DNA from: an uncultured Dorea sp.
GTDB lineage: Bacteria > Bacillota > Clostridia > Lachnospirales > Lachnospiraceae
Assembly (NCBI GenBank): GCA_910587575.1
Contig: CAJULU010000001.1
Span: 1 to 22,756 of the forward strand
Length of the DNA stretch: 22,756 nucleotides
Direction: 5' to 3'
The position numbers and the translations under genes were made by a program. The notes beneath the pieces are model-generated. The model worked only from the letters and a program-made list of their open reading frames with translations. It did not search any database and had not been told where the DNA came from. Positions 7,795-16,252 of this stretch are shown piece by piece. Numbering within the stretch: position 1 is the stretch's first letter; the number at the start of each line of letters is the position of its first letter.

Positions 7795-10700
7795 ATGAAG
7801 ACGACAAAAAGAGCGGTGAAAAAAGGGAAAAAAGCAACAAGAAAAGATTTTTACATGGAGATCCGAAAGAGTCCGGGAAGATTTCTGTCGATTCTTTTTA
7901 TCGTTGCGCTGGGAGTCGCATTTTTCTCGGGAATCCGGGCTTCGGAGCCGGATATGAGGCTGAGCGGGGATTCCTATTTTGACGAGGCAGAACTCATGGA
8001 CATCAAGGCCGTCTGTACCTACGGTGTTACGAAGGAGGATGTGCGGGCCATGGAGAAAGAGGAAGGCATTGCCCGTGCAGAGGGGGCTTACAGTGCGGAT
8101 TTCCTCTATAGTGCAAAGGATGAGCAGCAGGTTCTCCATGTGATGTCACTGCAGGAGAAGATGAACCGGGTGACAGTGAGCAAAGGGAGGCTTCCTGGGA
8201 AAACAGGGGAGTGTCTTGCGGATGACAATTCGGATTTTCAGATCGGAGACAGGATTGAACTGAAATCAGGGACGGATGATGATATTCTGGATACGCTGAA
8301 AACGGATACGTTTGAAGTGGTTGGCCTTGGAAACAGCCCGTGTTATCTGTCTTACGGAAGAGGAAGTTCTTCGGTTGGAGACGGCAATATCCAGGCGTTT
8401 CTTGTTGTTCCGGCGAATACATTCGATATGGAGGTCTATACCGAAGTCTGTCTCCAGGTGGAGGGCGCAAAGTCACTTCTGGCATTTACCAAGGCTTATG
8501 ATGACCGGATTGAGGAGGTTCTTGCATATGTAGAAGAACTTGCGGATGACCGGGCCGTGGTCCGCAAAGACAGTCTGAAAGACGAGGCCAATGAGAAGCT
8601 TGATGAGGCAAAGGCAGAACTGGAAGAAGGAAAAGAAGAGGCAGGAAAAGAACTTGCGGATGCGGCAGAGAAGATTGCAGACGCAGAACGTCAGCTTGCA
8701 GATGCCAGGGTGCAGATTGCGGATGGCAGGAAGCAGATAGCAGATGCCAAATCCACGCTGAACTCAAAACAGAAGGAACTGAATGCAGCCAGAGCTGAGT
8801 ACCAGTCGGGGCTTTCGCAGCTGAATGACGGCAAGGCGGCTTATGAACAAGGACTTGCGCAGTATGAGGCGGCAAGACCGGATGCGGAGGCGCAGATTGC
8901 AGCGGGAAGAGAACAGCTTGCCGGACTGCAGGCGCAGATTGGGGCCGATGAGCAGAGCTACCAGGCGGTGCTGGCGCAGATGGAATCCATCAAAGCGCAG
9001 ATTGAGTCTATGAAGGCCCAGGGCAGGTCGGCAGGAGTTCGAAAGACAGTGGCCGGACTGCAGGATTCTCAGGGGAATGGGGATTCTTCGGGCGGTACTG
9101 ATCCCGGCGGTTCGGGCGGAGGCAATCCGTCAGAGGGAACCGGAGGAGAAGAGGAACCGGGCGGTTCCGGAGGAGACAGTAGACCCGGCGGTCCGGAAGG
9201 AGAGGAACCAGGGGAACCCGGAGGAGATGAAGAGCCTGACGGGCCGGAAGTTGAGATCCCGGCGGAACTTTTGCAGCAGCTTGCCGGATTAGAAGAAACG
9301 GCGCAGCTGCTTGCCATGAAGATTGAAGGCCAGAGACAGGCATATACATCCGGAACTGCGGAACTTGACGCAAGTCAGAAGCAGCTTACCGATACGGCAG
9401 CGCAGCTTGCCGCTACGAAAAGCCAGCTTGCGGCGGCAGAATCGGAACTGGCCGCAGTGCCTGCAAAGCTTTCCTCCGGTCAGAAGCAGATTAATGAGGG
9501 ATGGAGTGAGATTCAGAGGCAGGAAGCAAAGCTTGCCGATGGAGAGGCAGAGATCGTGACTAACGAAGCGAAGCTTACGGATGCAAGGCAGGAGTATGAG
9601 GACGGAAAGGCCGAAGCTGAAGCCGAGATTGCCGACGGGGAAGCCCGGATTGCTGATGCCGAAGCCGAGATTGCGGATATCGGTCTGCCAAAGTGGTATG
9701 TCTATGACCGCAGCACACTGATTGAGTACAGCGGTTTCGGAGAAAACGCAGAACGGCTCGGAGCGATAGGCCGGGTATTTCCGGTACTGTTCTTCCTGGT
9801 GGCAGCGCTGATCAGCCTGACCAGTATGACGCGGATGGTGGAGGAACAGCGCACCTCCATCGGAACCATGAAGGCTCTCGGCTATGGAAAATGGGCAATT
9901 GCCTCCAAATATATAGGTTATGCTCTTCTGGCTACGGCGGGCGGAAGTATCATCGGTGTGCTGGCCGGGGAGAAGATTCTTCCATACATCATTGTCTATG
10001 CATATGGTATTCTGTATCAGCATCTGCCGAGGATTCTTGTGCCTTATGACTGGACTTATGCGGCTATGGCTTCCGGTGCGGCGGTATTCTGCACCATATT
10101 TGCCACGTTTATGGCATGTTACCGGGAACTGGATGCACAGCCGGCAGTCCTCATGCGTCCGCCCGCACCGAAGAACGGACGCCGGGTATTTCTGGAACGG
10201 GTTGGCCTTATCTGGCGGCATTTGAATTTTACCTGGAAATCTACGATACGGAATCTCATGCGGTATAAGAAACGTTTCTTCATGACCATATTCGGGATTG
10301 GCGGGTGTATGGCGCTTATGCTGGTGGGATTCGGACTGAAGGATTCCTGTTATGAGATCGCCGAGTTACAGTTTGCCGAGATTCAGTTCTATGACGGAAG
10401 CATTTATCTGGAAGAGGATATTACGAAGGAGCAGCAGGAAGAACTGAAAGAGTCGCTGGAGGATGAAGAGCAGGTGGATCGGTTCATGGATGCGGATATG
10501 CAGAATATCACACTGGTAAAGGGAAAGAAGGAGCGGGCGGCTTATGCGTGTGTGTTCGGTACGGTGGAGGACATCCCTAAGTTTGTTGATTTCCATGACC
10601 GGAAGACGAAGGAGCGGTACGAATTGTCAGACGACGGCGTCATTGTCAGCGAGAAGACGGCAAAGCTTTTAGAGGCAGAAAAGGGTGATACCATTGAGAT

Positions 10701-11370
10701 TAAGGATGAAGAAAATGGTAATAAGAAGGTAAAGATTACGCAGATCTGCGAAAATTATATGGGGCATTATATCTATTTCACGCCGGGCTGTTATGAAGAG
10801 GTATACGGCAAGGAGCCGGAGTATAACAGTATCTTGTTCACGATGGCGGATTCTGCGGCTAACGACGAGATGGAAAAGGTCGGCAGGAATATCCTGAAAA
10901 AGGACGGTGCGCTGAGCGTCAGCTATACCCATGATATCGAGAAGCAGTTAGATGATATGCTGCGCAGTCTGAATCTGGTCATTGTTGTCCTGATTATTTC
11001 GGCGGGGATGCTGGCGTTCGTGGTGCTCTATAATCTGAATACTGTTAATATCGCTGAGCGTAAGCGGGAACTGGCGACGCTGAAGGTGTTAGGATTTTAT
11101 AACATGGAAGTGGCGGAATATGTGTACCGGGAGAATATCCTGCTGACCTTCCTTGGGGCAGTCGTGGGAGTCGTGCTTGGGAAGTTCCTGCATCTGTTCA
11201 TTATTGAGACGGTGGAGGTGGATTCGGCCATGTTCGGCAGGAATATCAATCTGCCGAGTTATATCTACAGTCTGGTTCTTACGGTGGCGTTTTCGCTGAT
11301 GATTAACGGGGTGATGTATTTTAAACTTAAGAAGATAGATATGGTGGAGTCGTTGAAGAGTATTGAGTAA
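7795..11370 (+). CDS. FtsX-type ABC permease with a long coiled-coil arm
   Basis: The 1191-aa product works with the ATPase just upstream. Eight membrane segments are predicted near residues 29-46, 661-680, 707-727, 753-775, 829-849, 1061-1082, 1115-1138 and 1158-1178. The two FtsX domains carry matching cytoplasmic phrases, EEQRTSIGTMKALGY and ERKRELATLKVLGFY. Between segments 1 and 2 lies a ~610-residue outer region. It has a globular part (~60-255) and an Ala/Glu/Asp-rich coiled coil (~258-425). A Gly/Pro/Glu linker (~425-490) and a second coiled coil (~490-627, with IADAEAEIADGEARIADAEA-type heptads) complete it. FtsX family ectodomains often relay ATP hydrolysis to outside partners. This arm is far longer than in ordinary MacB/BceB proteins. 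The ATG has only a weak ribosome site (TAGGGC), consistent with translational coupling to the ATPase gene. Confidence 0.9.
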   Translation: MKTTKRAVKKGKKATRKDFYMEIRKSPGRFLSILFIVALGVAFFSGIRASEPDMRLSGDSYFDEAELMDIKAVCTYGVTKEDVRAMEKEEGIARAEGAYSADFLYSAKDEQQVLHVMSLQEKMNRVTVSKGRLPGKTGECLADDNSDFQIGDRIELKSGTDDDILDTLKTDTFEVVGLGNSPCYLSYGRGSSSVGDGNIQAFLVVPANTFDMEVYTEVCLQVEGAKSLLAFTKAYDDRIEEVLAYVEELADDRAVVRKDSLKDEANEKLDEAKAELEEGKEEAGKELADAAEKIADAERQLADARVQIADGRKQIADAKSTLNSKQKELNAARAEYQSGLSQLNDGKAAYEQGLAQYEAARPDAEAQIAAGREQLAGLQAQIGADEQSYQAVLAQMESIKAQIESMKAQGRSAGVRKTVAGLQDSQGNGDSSGGTDPGGSGGGNPSEGTGGEEEPGGSGGDSRPGGPEGEEPGEPGGDEEPDGPEVEIPAELLQQLAGLEETAQLLAMKIEGQRQAYTSGTAELDASQKQLTDTAAQLAATKSQLAAAESELAAVPAKLSSGQKQINEGWSEIQRQEAKLADGEAEIVTNEAKLTDARQEYEDGKAEAEAEIADGEARIADAEAEIADIGLPKWYVYDRSTLIEYSGFGENAERLGAIGRVFPVLFFLVAALISLTSMTRMVEEQRTSIGTMKALGYGKWAIASKYIGYALLATAGGSIIGVLAGEKILPYIIVYAYGILYQHLPRILVPYDWTYAAMASGAAVFCTIFATFMACYRELDAQPAVLMRPPAPKNGRRVFLERVGLIWRHLNFTWKSTIRNLMRYKKRFFMTIFGIGGCMALMLVGFGLKDSCYEIAELQFAEIQFYDGSIYLEEDITKEQQEELKESLEDEEQVDRFMDADMQNITLVKGKKERAAYACVFGTVEDIPKFVDFHDRKTKERYELSDDGVIVSEKTAKLLEAEKGDTIEIKDEENGNKKVKITQICENYMGHYIYFTPGCYEEVYGKEPEYNSILFTMADSAANDEMEKVGRNILKKDGALSVSYTHDIEKQLDDMLRSLNLVIVVLIISAGMLAFVVLYNLNTVNIAERKRELATLKVLGFYNMEVAEYVYRENILLTFLGAVVGVVLGKFLHLFIIETVEVDSAMFGRNINLPSYIYSLVLTVAFSLMINGVMYFKLKKIDMVESLKSIE
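9067..9260 (+). repeat. Low-complexity Gly/Pro/Glu-rich coding insert in the permease
   Basis: The DNA repeats short GC-rich phrases such as GGCGGTTC and CCGGAGGAGA. It encodes GGSGG, EEEPGGSGGD and GEEPGEPGGDEEPDGPE. It sits exactly between the two coiled-coil halves of the permease ectodomain. Confidence 0.8.
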
Positions 11371-11407
11371 AAGTAAAAAGAATAGAGTGATAAGGAGGGC
11401 GCAGCGG

Positions 11408-12622
11408 ATGGCGAAGGTATTTAACACGGTCGGTTGTTGTGAACCGGAATTGAACTATATGGTAGATTTGACCGGCCGGCTGACAGAGATTAAGGGCATG
11501 GTAGATGCCGGGCTGTATTTTACGATGAACAGGGCGCGTCAGTTTGGGAAAACAACGATATTGACAGCGCTTGCTGAATACCTGAAGAAAGATTATGAGA
11601 CAGTCTACATGGATTTTCAGACGATGAGTTCATTAGCATTTGAAAGTGAACAGTCATTTGTTGCGGCTTTTTCCGAAGAATTACTGGATCTGGCGGAGGA
11701 TCTGCCGGATGATATTGAAAAGAAACTTGCTTCATTTGCCTGGCAGACAGATGGTACAAGTTCCCTCCAGACACTTTTTAAAGTGTTGAAAAAATGGTGT
11801 GCTAAGGCGGAGAGGAAGATTGTCCTGATTATCGATGAAGTGGACGCAGCCTCGAACGACCAGGTATTTGTAGATTTCCTTGCACAGCTCCGTGCATATT
11901 ATCTGAGGAGAAGAAAGTTCCCGGCATTTCAATCAGTGATTCTGGCCGGAGTTTACGATGTGCGCAGTGTCAGACGGAAAATAAGACCTGACGGGGAACA
12001 CATGGAAAACAGCCCATGGAATATTGCCGCCAGATTTGATATAGATATGAGTTTTTCCTCAGATGACATTGCCGGTATGTTAAAGGAATATGAAAAGGAT
12101 TATCACACAGGTATGGATATCAGTCTGATATCGGAAATGATTTACGCAATGACGTCCGGGTATCCGTATCTGGTATCCGGGATGTGTAAATATCTAGATG
12201 AAGAGATTGCAGGGACAGAAAAATTTAAGGATAAAAAAAGCGCCTGGACAAAGGAAGGGGTCTGTGAGGCTGAAAGAATGCTGGTGAAAGAAGACAACAC
12301 TCTTTATCAGTCAATGATAAGAAAACTGAAACTCTATCCAAAGCTTCGGACCGTATTATATGAATTGCTTTTTACCGGCAGGCCGATTCCCTATACTGCA
12401 ACAAATGATTATATGAAAGATGCGGTTATGTTTGGTTTTATCAGAAATGAGAAGGATACGGCAGTAGTCTTTAACCAGATCTTTGAATCGGTACTTTATA
12501 ATTATTTCATCGCAGAGGAATTTGCCTCTAGTGAGCTTTATAAAGCAGGGGTGCAGGAAAAGAATCAATTGTTATTTCCTTTTGTTTCTCAAGCCGATTA
12601 TGAATGGTGTAGGGAACTATAG
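11408..12622 (+). pseudogene. AAA-ATPase_like / PD-(D/E)XK family protein, N-terminal ATPase part of a broken gene
   Basis: The frame encodes the ATPase half of the family. It has the VDLTGRLTEIKGMVDAG opening, the family's modified Walker A ARQFGKTT (~residues 41-49) and Walker B IVLIIDEVDAA (~138-147). ATG 11408 is preferred because AAGGAGGG lies 8 nt upstream; the frame also opens from TTG 11363 inside the permease gene. After QEKNQ near 12567 the frame goes astray and stops at 12622. The expected continuation, YFLLFLKPIMNG and the nuclease, is found in the +1 frame. From memory, intact relatives have about 35-45 more residues between these two points, so a small deletion with frameshift probably broke the gene. 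Family members are common in gut Firmicutes and Bacteroidetes; their function is not established. Confidence 0.75.
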
Positions 12623-12878
12623 TGTAGAGTCGCGTACCAGAAATAATGAACGCATGGATCTGGTGCTGTACTATCGGGGAGAACAGTCGGTAATTGAGAT
12701 TAAGATCTGGCGGGGCAATGCATATAATGAGCGTGGAGAAGAACAGATCTCAGATTATCTTGATTATTTCCATCTGAAGAAAGGATATATGCTCAGTTTT
12801 AATTTCAATAAAAAGAAAGAAATTGGCGTAAAAGAGATTCGGGTAAGAGATAAAATCTTGATTGAGGCTGTGGTCTGA
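12573..12878 (+). pseudogene. C-terminal PD-(D/E)XK nuclease part of the broken AAA-ATPase gene
   Basis: In the +1 frame relative to the ATPase part, the sequence reads YFLLFLKPIMNGVGNYSVES and continues through RMDLVLYY, VIEIKIWRG and NERGEEQISDYLDYF to the end at 12878. The D...ExK...Q pattern is the PD-(D/E)XK active site, with D in RMDL and E and K in IEIKIW. No ribosome binding site precedes any start codon here, so it is unlikely to be translated alone. It ends 3 nt before the stop of the convergent DUF3592 gene. Confidence 0.72.
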
Positions 12879-12881
12879 TAT

Positions 12882-13511
12882 TTATTTTTTATGCTTGCTC
12901 TGATAGATGCCGTACAAGCTAAAAAGCCCCGCTCCTGCGAATAAACAGATTGTTATCCGAAGCCCTGCCAAACTGGAAAATACGGTGAACATCAACAGAA
13001 GAATTGCAAAGATGATAATCTTGGCCAGAATATCATCTTTCTTTTTTTTATCCATTTTTATTCGTCCTAATATCGAGAACAGGGCAAGCATAACAAATAT
13101 CCCAATAGCGACAAGCAGAAAAATCGCGCCGATCTTATACGTTGTTTTCAGGTCATATCCCTTGATATAGAATTCATCCGGTCTGTCCGGATTATAATAG
13201 AGCAAGACATACTCTCCCTCTTTGAAAGGGCGATAATTCAGCCGAACATTAGTCTCATCGGTAAATATCTGATTTTCCACCTGGTATTCCACGATAGGAC
13301 TGAACCGACGCTTATGGTTATAGGAAGATTTTTTGTAGCCGACGATCCTGCCTTCTGCCGCTGCACTGCATGTCTCTGTCTTCTTATGGGCAGAATGAAC
13401 CATGCCAAAGCCCAGAGCGCCAAAGCCCAGTACAAAGACAGTTAAAAACAGAATCAAAAAAATCTTACCGCCTGATTTTTTACCGGATTGTTTTAAATCT
13501 AAAGTTTCCAT
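12882..13511 (-). CDS. DUF3592-type membrane protein
   Basis: The 209-aa product has an N-terminal membrane segment (~17-37) and an outer beta-rich stretch with the DUF3592 hallmarks. These are a GRIVGYKK start, PIVEYQVENQIF, and YRPFKEGEYVLLYYNPDRPDEFYI. Three more membrane segments follow (~125-150, 165-185, 188-205). The role of this family is not known. ATG 13511 is chosen over TTG 13523 because GGAG lies 6 nt before it. The gene is convergent with the broken AAA gene. Confidence 0.8.
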   Translation of the reverse strand: METLDLKQSGKKSGGKIFLILFLTVFVLGFGALGFGMVHSAHKKTETCSAAAEGRIVGYKKSSYNHKRRFSPIVEYQVENQIFTDETNVRLNYRPFKEGEYVLLYYNPDRPDEFYIKGYDLKTTYKIGAIFLLVAIGIFVMLALFSILGRIKMDKKKKDDILAKIIIFAILLLMFTVFSSLAGLRITICLFAGAGLFSLYGIYQSKHKK

Positions 13512-13548
13512 ATGTTTCTCCAATATAGATTGTATCCCTTTTCATATT

Positions 13549-13557
13549 AATATAGCA
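13549..13557 (-). promoter_or_regulatory. Possible extended -10 promoter for the DUF3592 gene
   Basis: On the minus strand, TGCTATATT matches an extended -10 (TGnTATAAT with one change). It lies about 38 nt before the ATG. No convincing -35 is visible. Confidence 0.35.
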
Positions 13558-13820
13558 CTTTTCTTTTATAGAAGAAAGAAAAATATTTCAGGATTGTTTA
13601 GGATTGTCCCGGAAGCCGCCGGAAGAGACAGATAAAATGTTATTTATAATCGAAAGTGCGCATGAAAAATGTAAAGTGAATAAGCAGTGATTCGCCTTTG
13701 GAGACGCTGCCAAGGAGTCAGATGGTCTGGCAGATTGCGGCCTGGTCATAAAAAGTAATCGTATATCAAAACATGGGATGCCTCTGATTTTATAAAAAAT
13801 TTATATTTTTAAGAAATTTG
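13558..13820. other. Intergenic stretch with no recognised gene
   Basis: This part of the gap between the DUF3592 gene and the htpG promoter holds no start codon with a ribosome site followed by a meaningful frame. A 23-codon stop-to-stop stretch around 13690-13752 looks protein-like (SDSPLETLPRSQMVWQ) but is too short to call. I see no tRNA or known RNA fold. Confidence 0.5.
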
Positions 13821-13847
13821 TTAGCACTCATTCTAAAAGAGTGCTAA
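13821..13847. promoter_or_regulatory. CIRCE element (HrcA operator)
   Basis: TTAGCACTC (13821-13829), a 9-nt spacer, and GAGTGCTAA (13839-13847) form the perfect consensus inverted repeat. HrcA binds CIRCE and represses class I heat-shock genes. The element ends 7 nt upstream of the -35 box of the htpG promoter. Confidence 0.95.
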
Positions 13848-13854
13848 TTTTCTA

Positions 13855-13883
13855 TTGACTTTTAAAATCACTCGTATTATCAT
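13855..13883 (+). promoter_or_regulatory. Sigma-A promoter of htpG
   Basis: TTGACT (13855-13860), a 17-nt spacer, and TATCAT (13878-13883). Transcription would start near 13890, leaving a ~140-nt leader before the ATG at 14032. That leader includes a hairpin element at 13922-13978. Confidence 0.75.
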
Positions 13884-13921
13884 ATCATTTAGGCGAAGGA
13901 CATCTGGTTTTTGTTTTTAAG

Positions 13922-13978
13922 TTCCGGCACGCCCGCAAGACGTAAGACAGGTTCGGCGGGTTGATGGACTTCGTTCAT
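13922..13978 (+). repeat. Hairpin element in the htpG leader (copy A of a shared intergenic element)
   Basis: CCCGC (13932-13936) can pair with GCGGG (13956-13960), and ATGGAC (13964-13969) with GTTCAT (13973-13978) around a TTC loop. The 21-nt core 13956-13976 matches a core at 18959-18979 at 17 of 21 positions, and the differences are all transitions. Confidence 0.5.
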
Positions 13979-14031
13979 AACGTATGTATAACATTTTGAA
14001 AATATTAAAAAATGAGGTAGGAGTGATAAGT

Positions 14032-16104
14032 ATGGCAGCAAAGAAAGGCAATTTGTCAATCAGCAGTGAGAATATTTTCCCAATTATTAAGAAGTGGGTA
14101 TATTCCGACCACGACATTTTTGCGCGTGAGATGGTATCCAATGGATGTGACGCAATCACAAAGTTAAAGAAATTGGATATGATGGGAGAATACCAGTTGC
14201 CGGACGACTACAAGCCGTCCATCAAGGTAGAGGTGAACCCGGAAGAGAAGACCTTGAAATTCACGGACAACGGTCTGGGGATGACCGCCGAGGAAGTGGA
14301 AGAGTACATCACCCAGATTGCATTTTCCGGCGCGACAGAATTTCTTGAGAAATACAAAGACAAGACTACGGAAGACGATATGATTGGTCATTTCGGCCTG
14401 GGATTCTATTCTGCGTTCATGGTAGCAGACGAGGTGCATATCGATACACTTTCTTATAAAGAAGGCGCAACCCCGGTACACTGGGTCAGCGACGGCGGCA
14501 CAGAGTATGAGATGGACGAGGGGAATAAAGAAGGCGTAGGAACCGAGATTACACTGTTCCTGAACGATGACAGTGTAGAATTCTCCAACGAGTACCGCGT
14601 CAGGGAAGTCATTGAGAAATACTGTTCCTTCATGCCGGTAGAGATTTTCCTGTCCAAGGCGAATGCAGAGCCGGAGTATGAGACCATCGACGAGGCAGAT
14701 TTAAAAGAGGATGATGTGATTGTAGAGCGCATCCACGAAGAAGCCAAGATGGAAGAGAAAGAGAACGAAGACGGCGAAAAAGAGATGGTCGAGGTGGAGC
14801 CGGCGAAGGAGAAAGTTAAGATTGAGAAGCGTCCGGTTTCCTTAAGTGATATTCATCCACTGTGGACGAAGCATCCCAATGATTGCTCTGACGAGGACTA
14901 TCAGGAGTTCTACCGCAAGGTATTCTTAGACTACAAGGAGCCGTTGTTCTGGATTCACCTGAACATGGATTATCCGTTTAACTTAAAGGGAATCCTGTAT
15001 TTCCCAAGGATCAATACCGAGTACGATTCCATTGAGGGAACGATTAAGTTATATAATAACCAGGTATTCATTGCAGACAATATCAAGGAAGTCATTCCCG
15101 AGTTCTTAATGGTACTGAAGGGTGTCATCGACTGCCCGGATCTGCCGCTGAACGTATCAAGAAGTGCGCTGCAGAATGACGGGTTTGTCAATAAGATTGC
15201 AGACTACATCTCCAAGAAGGTGGCTGACAAGCTTTCAGGAATGTGCAAGACGAAGAGAGAGGACTATGAGAAATACTGGGATGATATCAGCCCGTTCATC
15301 AAGTTCGGCTGCCTGAAAGACGAGAAGTTCTGTGACAAGATGAAGGAAGTCATCCTGTTCAAGAATATTGACGGGAAATACCTGACCTTGAAGGATTGCA
15401 TCGAGGAGAACGGCGGCGAGGTTGTTGAGGCCAATGAGAAGAAGGACGAGGCGTCCGAGGTCGGGAATGAGGACGAGAACAAGGTAGAGGAGATTAAGAC
15501 TACCATCTATTATGTGACGGACGAGATCCAGCAGAGCCAGTACATCAATATGTTCCGGAATCAGGGACAGGATGCGGTGATCTTAAGCCATAACATTGAC
15601 TCTCCGTTTATCTCCCAGTTAGAGCAGAAGAATCCGAACATCCGCTTCCAGAGAATTGATGCAGATGTAACGGATCATGTGAAGGAAGAGGTTGCAGAAG
15701 AGGAGAAAGAGGCGTTCAAGGCTACGTCCGACAGTCTCATTGAGATTTTCCGCAAAGAACTTGGCAATGAGAAACTGGATGTGAAGATTGAGAAACTGAA
15801 AGACGAAAAGGTTGCGTCTATGATTACCCTGTCCGAACAGAACCGCCGTATGCAGGAAATGATGAAGATGTACGGCATGGGCAGCATGGGCGGTATGGAC
15901 ATGGGCGGCGAGAGTACGCTGATTCTGAATGCAAACCATCCGCTGGTGAAGTTCGTGGTTGAGAATAAGGAGAACGAGAATGTATCCCTTATCTGCAAGC
16001 AGTTATATGATCTGGCGATGCTGGCTCATAAGCCGCTGAATCCGGAAGAGATGACTGCATTTGTACAGAGAAGCAATGAGATTATGATGCTGCTGACGAA
16101 ATAA
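14032..16104 (+). CDS. htpG: Hsp90 family molecular chaperone HtpG
   Basis: HtpG is the bacterial Hsp90, an ATP-driven homodimeric cytosolic chaperone. The 690-aa product has the GHKL ATPase motifs: E33, N37 and D40 in REMVSNGCDAI, the DNGLGM motif (79-84) and GHFGLGFYSAF (119-129). The middle domain has WIHLNMDYPFNLKGILYFP and the catalytic-arginine segment NVSRSALQ. The C-terminal dimerisation region follows a Met/Gly-rich GMGSMGGMDMGG stretch. It is longer than the ~624-aa E. coli protein, mainly through acidic inserts (EEKENEDGEKEMVEVEP and KKDEASEVGNEDENKVEE). ATG 14032 is chosen because TAGGAG lies 8 nt upstream. The frame also opens from ATG 13984, which has no ribosome site. A perfect CIRCE element and sigma-A promoter lie upstream, so HrcA control is likely. 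Confidence 0.95.
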   Translation: MAAKKGNLSISSENIFPIIKKWVYSDHDIFAREMVSNGCDAITKLKKLDMMGEYQLPDDYKPSIKVEVNPEEKTLKFTDNGLGMTAEEVEEYITQIAFSGATEFLEKYKDKTTEDDMIGHFGLGFYSAFMVADEVHIDTLSYKEGATPVHWVSDGGTEYEMDEGNKEGVGTEITLFLNDDSVEFSNEYRVREVIEKYCSFMPVEIFLSKANAEPEYETIDEADLKEDDVIVERIHEEAKMEEKENEDGEKEMVEVEPAKEKVKIEKRPVSLSDIHPLWTKHPNDCSDEDYQEFYRKVFLDYKEPLFWIHLNMDYPFNLKGILYFPRINTEYDSIEGTIKLYNNQVFIADNIKEVIPEFLMVLKGVIDCPDLPLNVSRSALQNDGFVNKIADYISKKVADKLSGMCKTKREDYEKYWDDISPFIKFGCLKDEKFCDKMKEVILFKNIDGKYLTLKDCIEENGGEVVEANEKKDEASEVGNEDENKVEEIKTTIYYVTDEIQQSQYINMFRNQGQDAVILSHNIDSPFISQLEQKNPNIRFQRIDADVTDHVKEEVAEEEKEAFKATSDSLIEIFRKELGNEKLDVKIEKLKDEKVASMITLSEQNRRMQEMMKMYGMGSMGGMDMGGESTLILNANHPLVKFVVENKENENVSLICKQLYDLAMLAHKPLNPEEMTAFVQRSNEIMMLLTK

Positions 16105-16109
16105 TTAAA

Positions 16110-16152
16110 GAATGGAGATGTTGGAAACTCTTATGTTCCAACATCTCCATTC
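16110..16152 (+). terminator. Strong hairpin after htpG
   Basis: A perfect 17-bp stem runs from 16110-16126 (GAATGGAGATGTTGGAA) to its complement at 16136-16152, with a 9-nt loop. It starts 5 nt after the htpG stop. No T run follows, so it may serve as an mRNA 3' end or factor-assisted terminator. Confidence 0.6.
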
Positions 16153-16212
16153 AATATGCTAATGAATATAACAGATGCGATACAGAGCATTTTTGATTAT
16201 TAGATACATACA

Positions 16213-16251
16213 AATAATGGGGGCTGACCGGAAATGTCAGTCCCCATTATT
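16213..16251 (-). terminator. Terminator hairpin of the chemotaxis gene
   Basis: AATAATGGGGGCTGAC (16213-16228) pairs with GTCAGTCCCCATTATT (16236-16251) over 16 bp with one wobble pair and a 7-nt loop. It directly abuts the stop codon of the minus-strand chemotaxis gene. The AT-rich base supplies a short U-containing tail in either direction. Confidence 0.65.
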
Positions 16252-16252
16252 C

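Noticed and set aside
8027..8875. Minus-strand open frames of 152 and 129 codons
   Set aside because: Opposite the permease ectodomain; Pro/His/Leu-rich composition typical of antisense of Glu/Ala-rich coding DNA.
9289..10221. 310-codon minus-strand open frame
   Set aside because: It lies wholly inside the permease gene, has no ribosome site and no family similarity. It is a shadow frame favoured by the coiled-coil codon bias.
12555..12622. Programmed +1 frameshift in the AAA/nuclease gene
   Set aside because: No recognised slippery site or stimulatory stem is seen, and a linker appears to be missing, which fits deletion better.
13690..13752. Short protein-like stretch SDSPLETLPRSQMVWQ
   Set aside because: Only ~23 codons between stops, with no start or ribosome site and no recognised relative. 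It may be a coding relic but cannot be supported.
13984..14031. Upstream in-frame ATG extending HtpG by 16 residues
   Set aside because: It has no ribosome site and the extension does not match the HtpG N-terminus; ATG 14032 has TAGGAG at good spacing.
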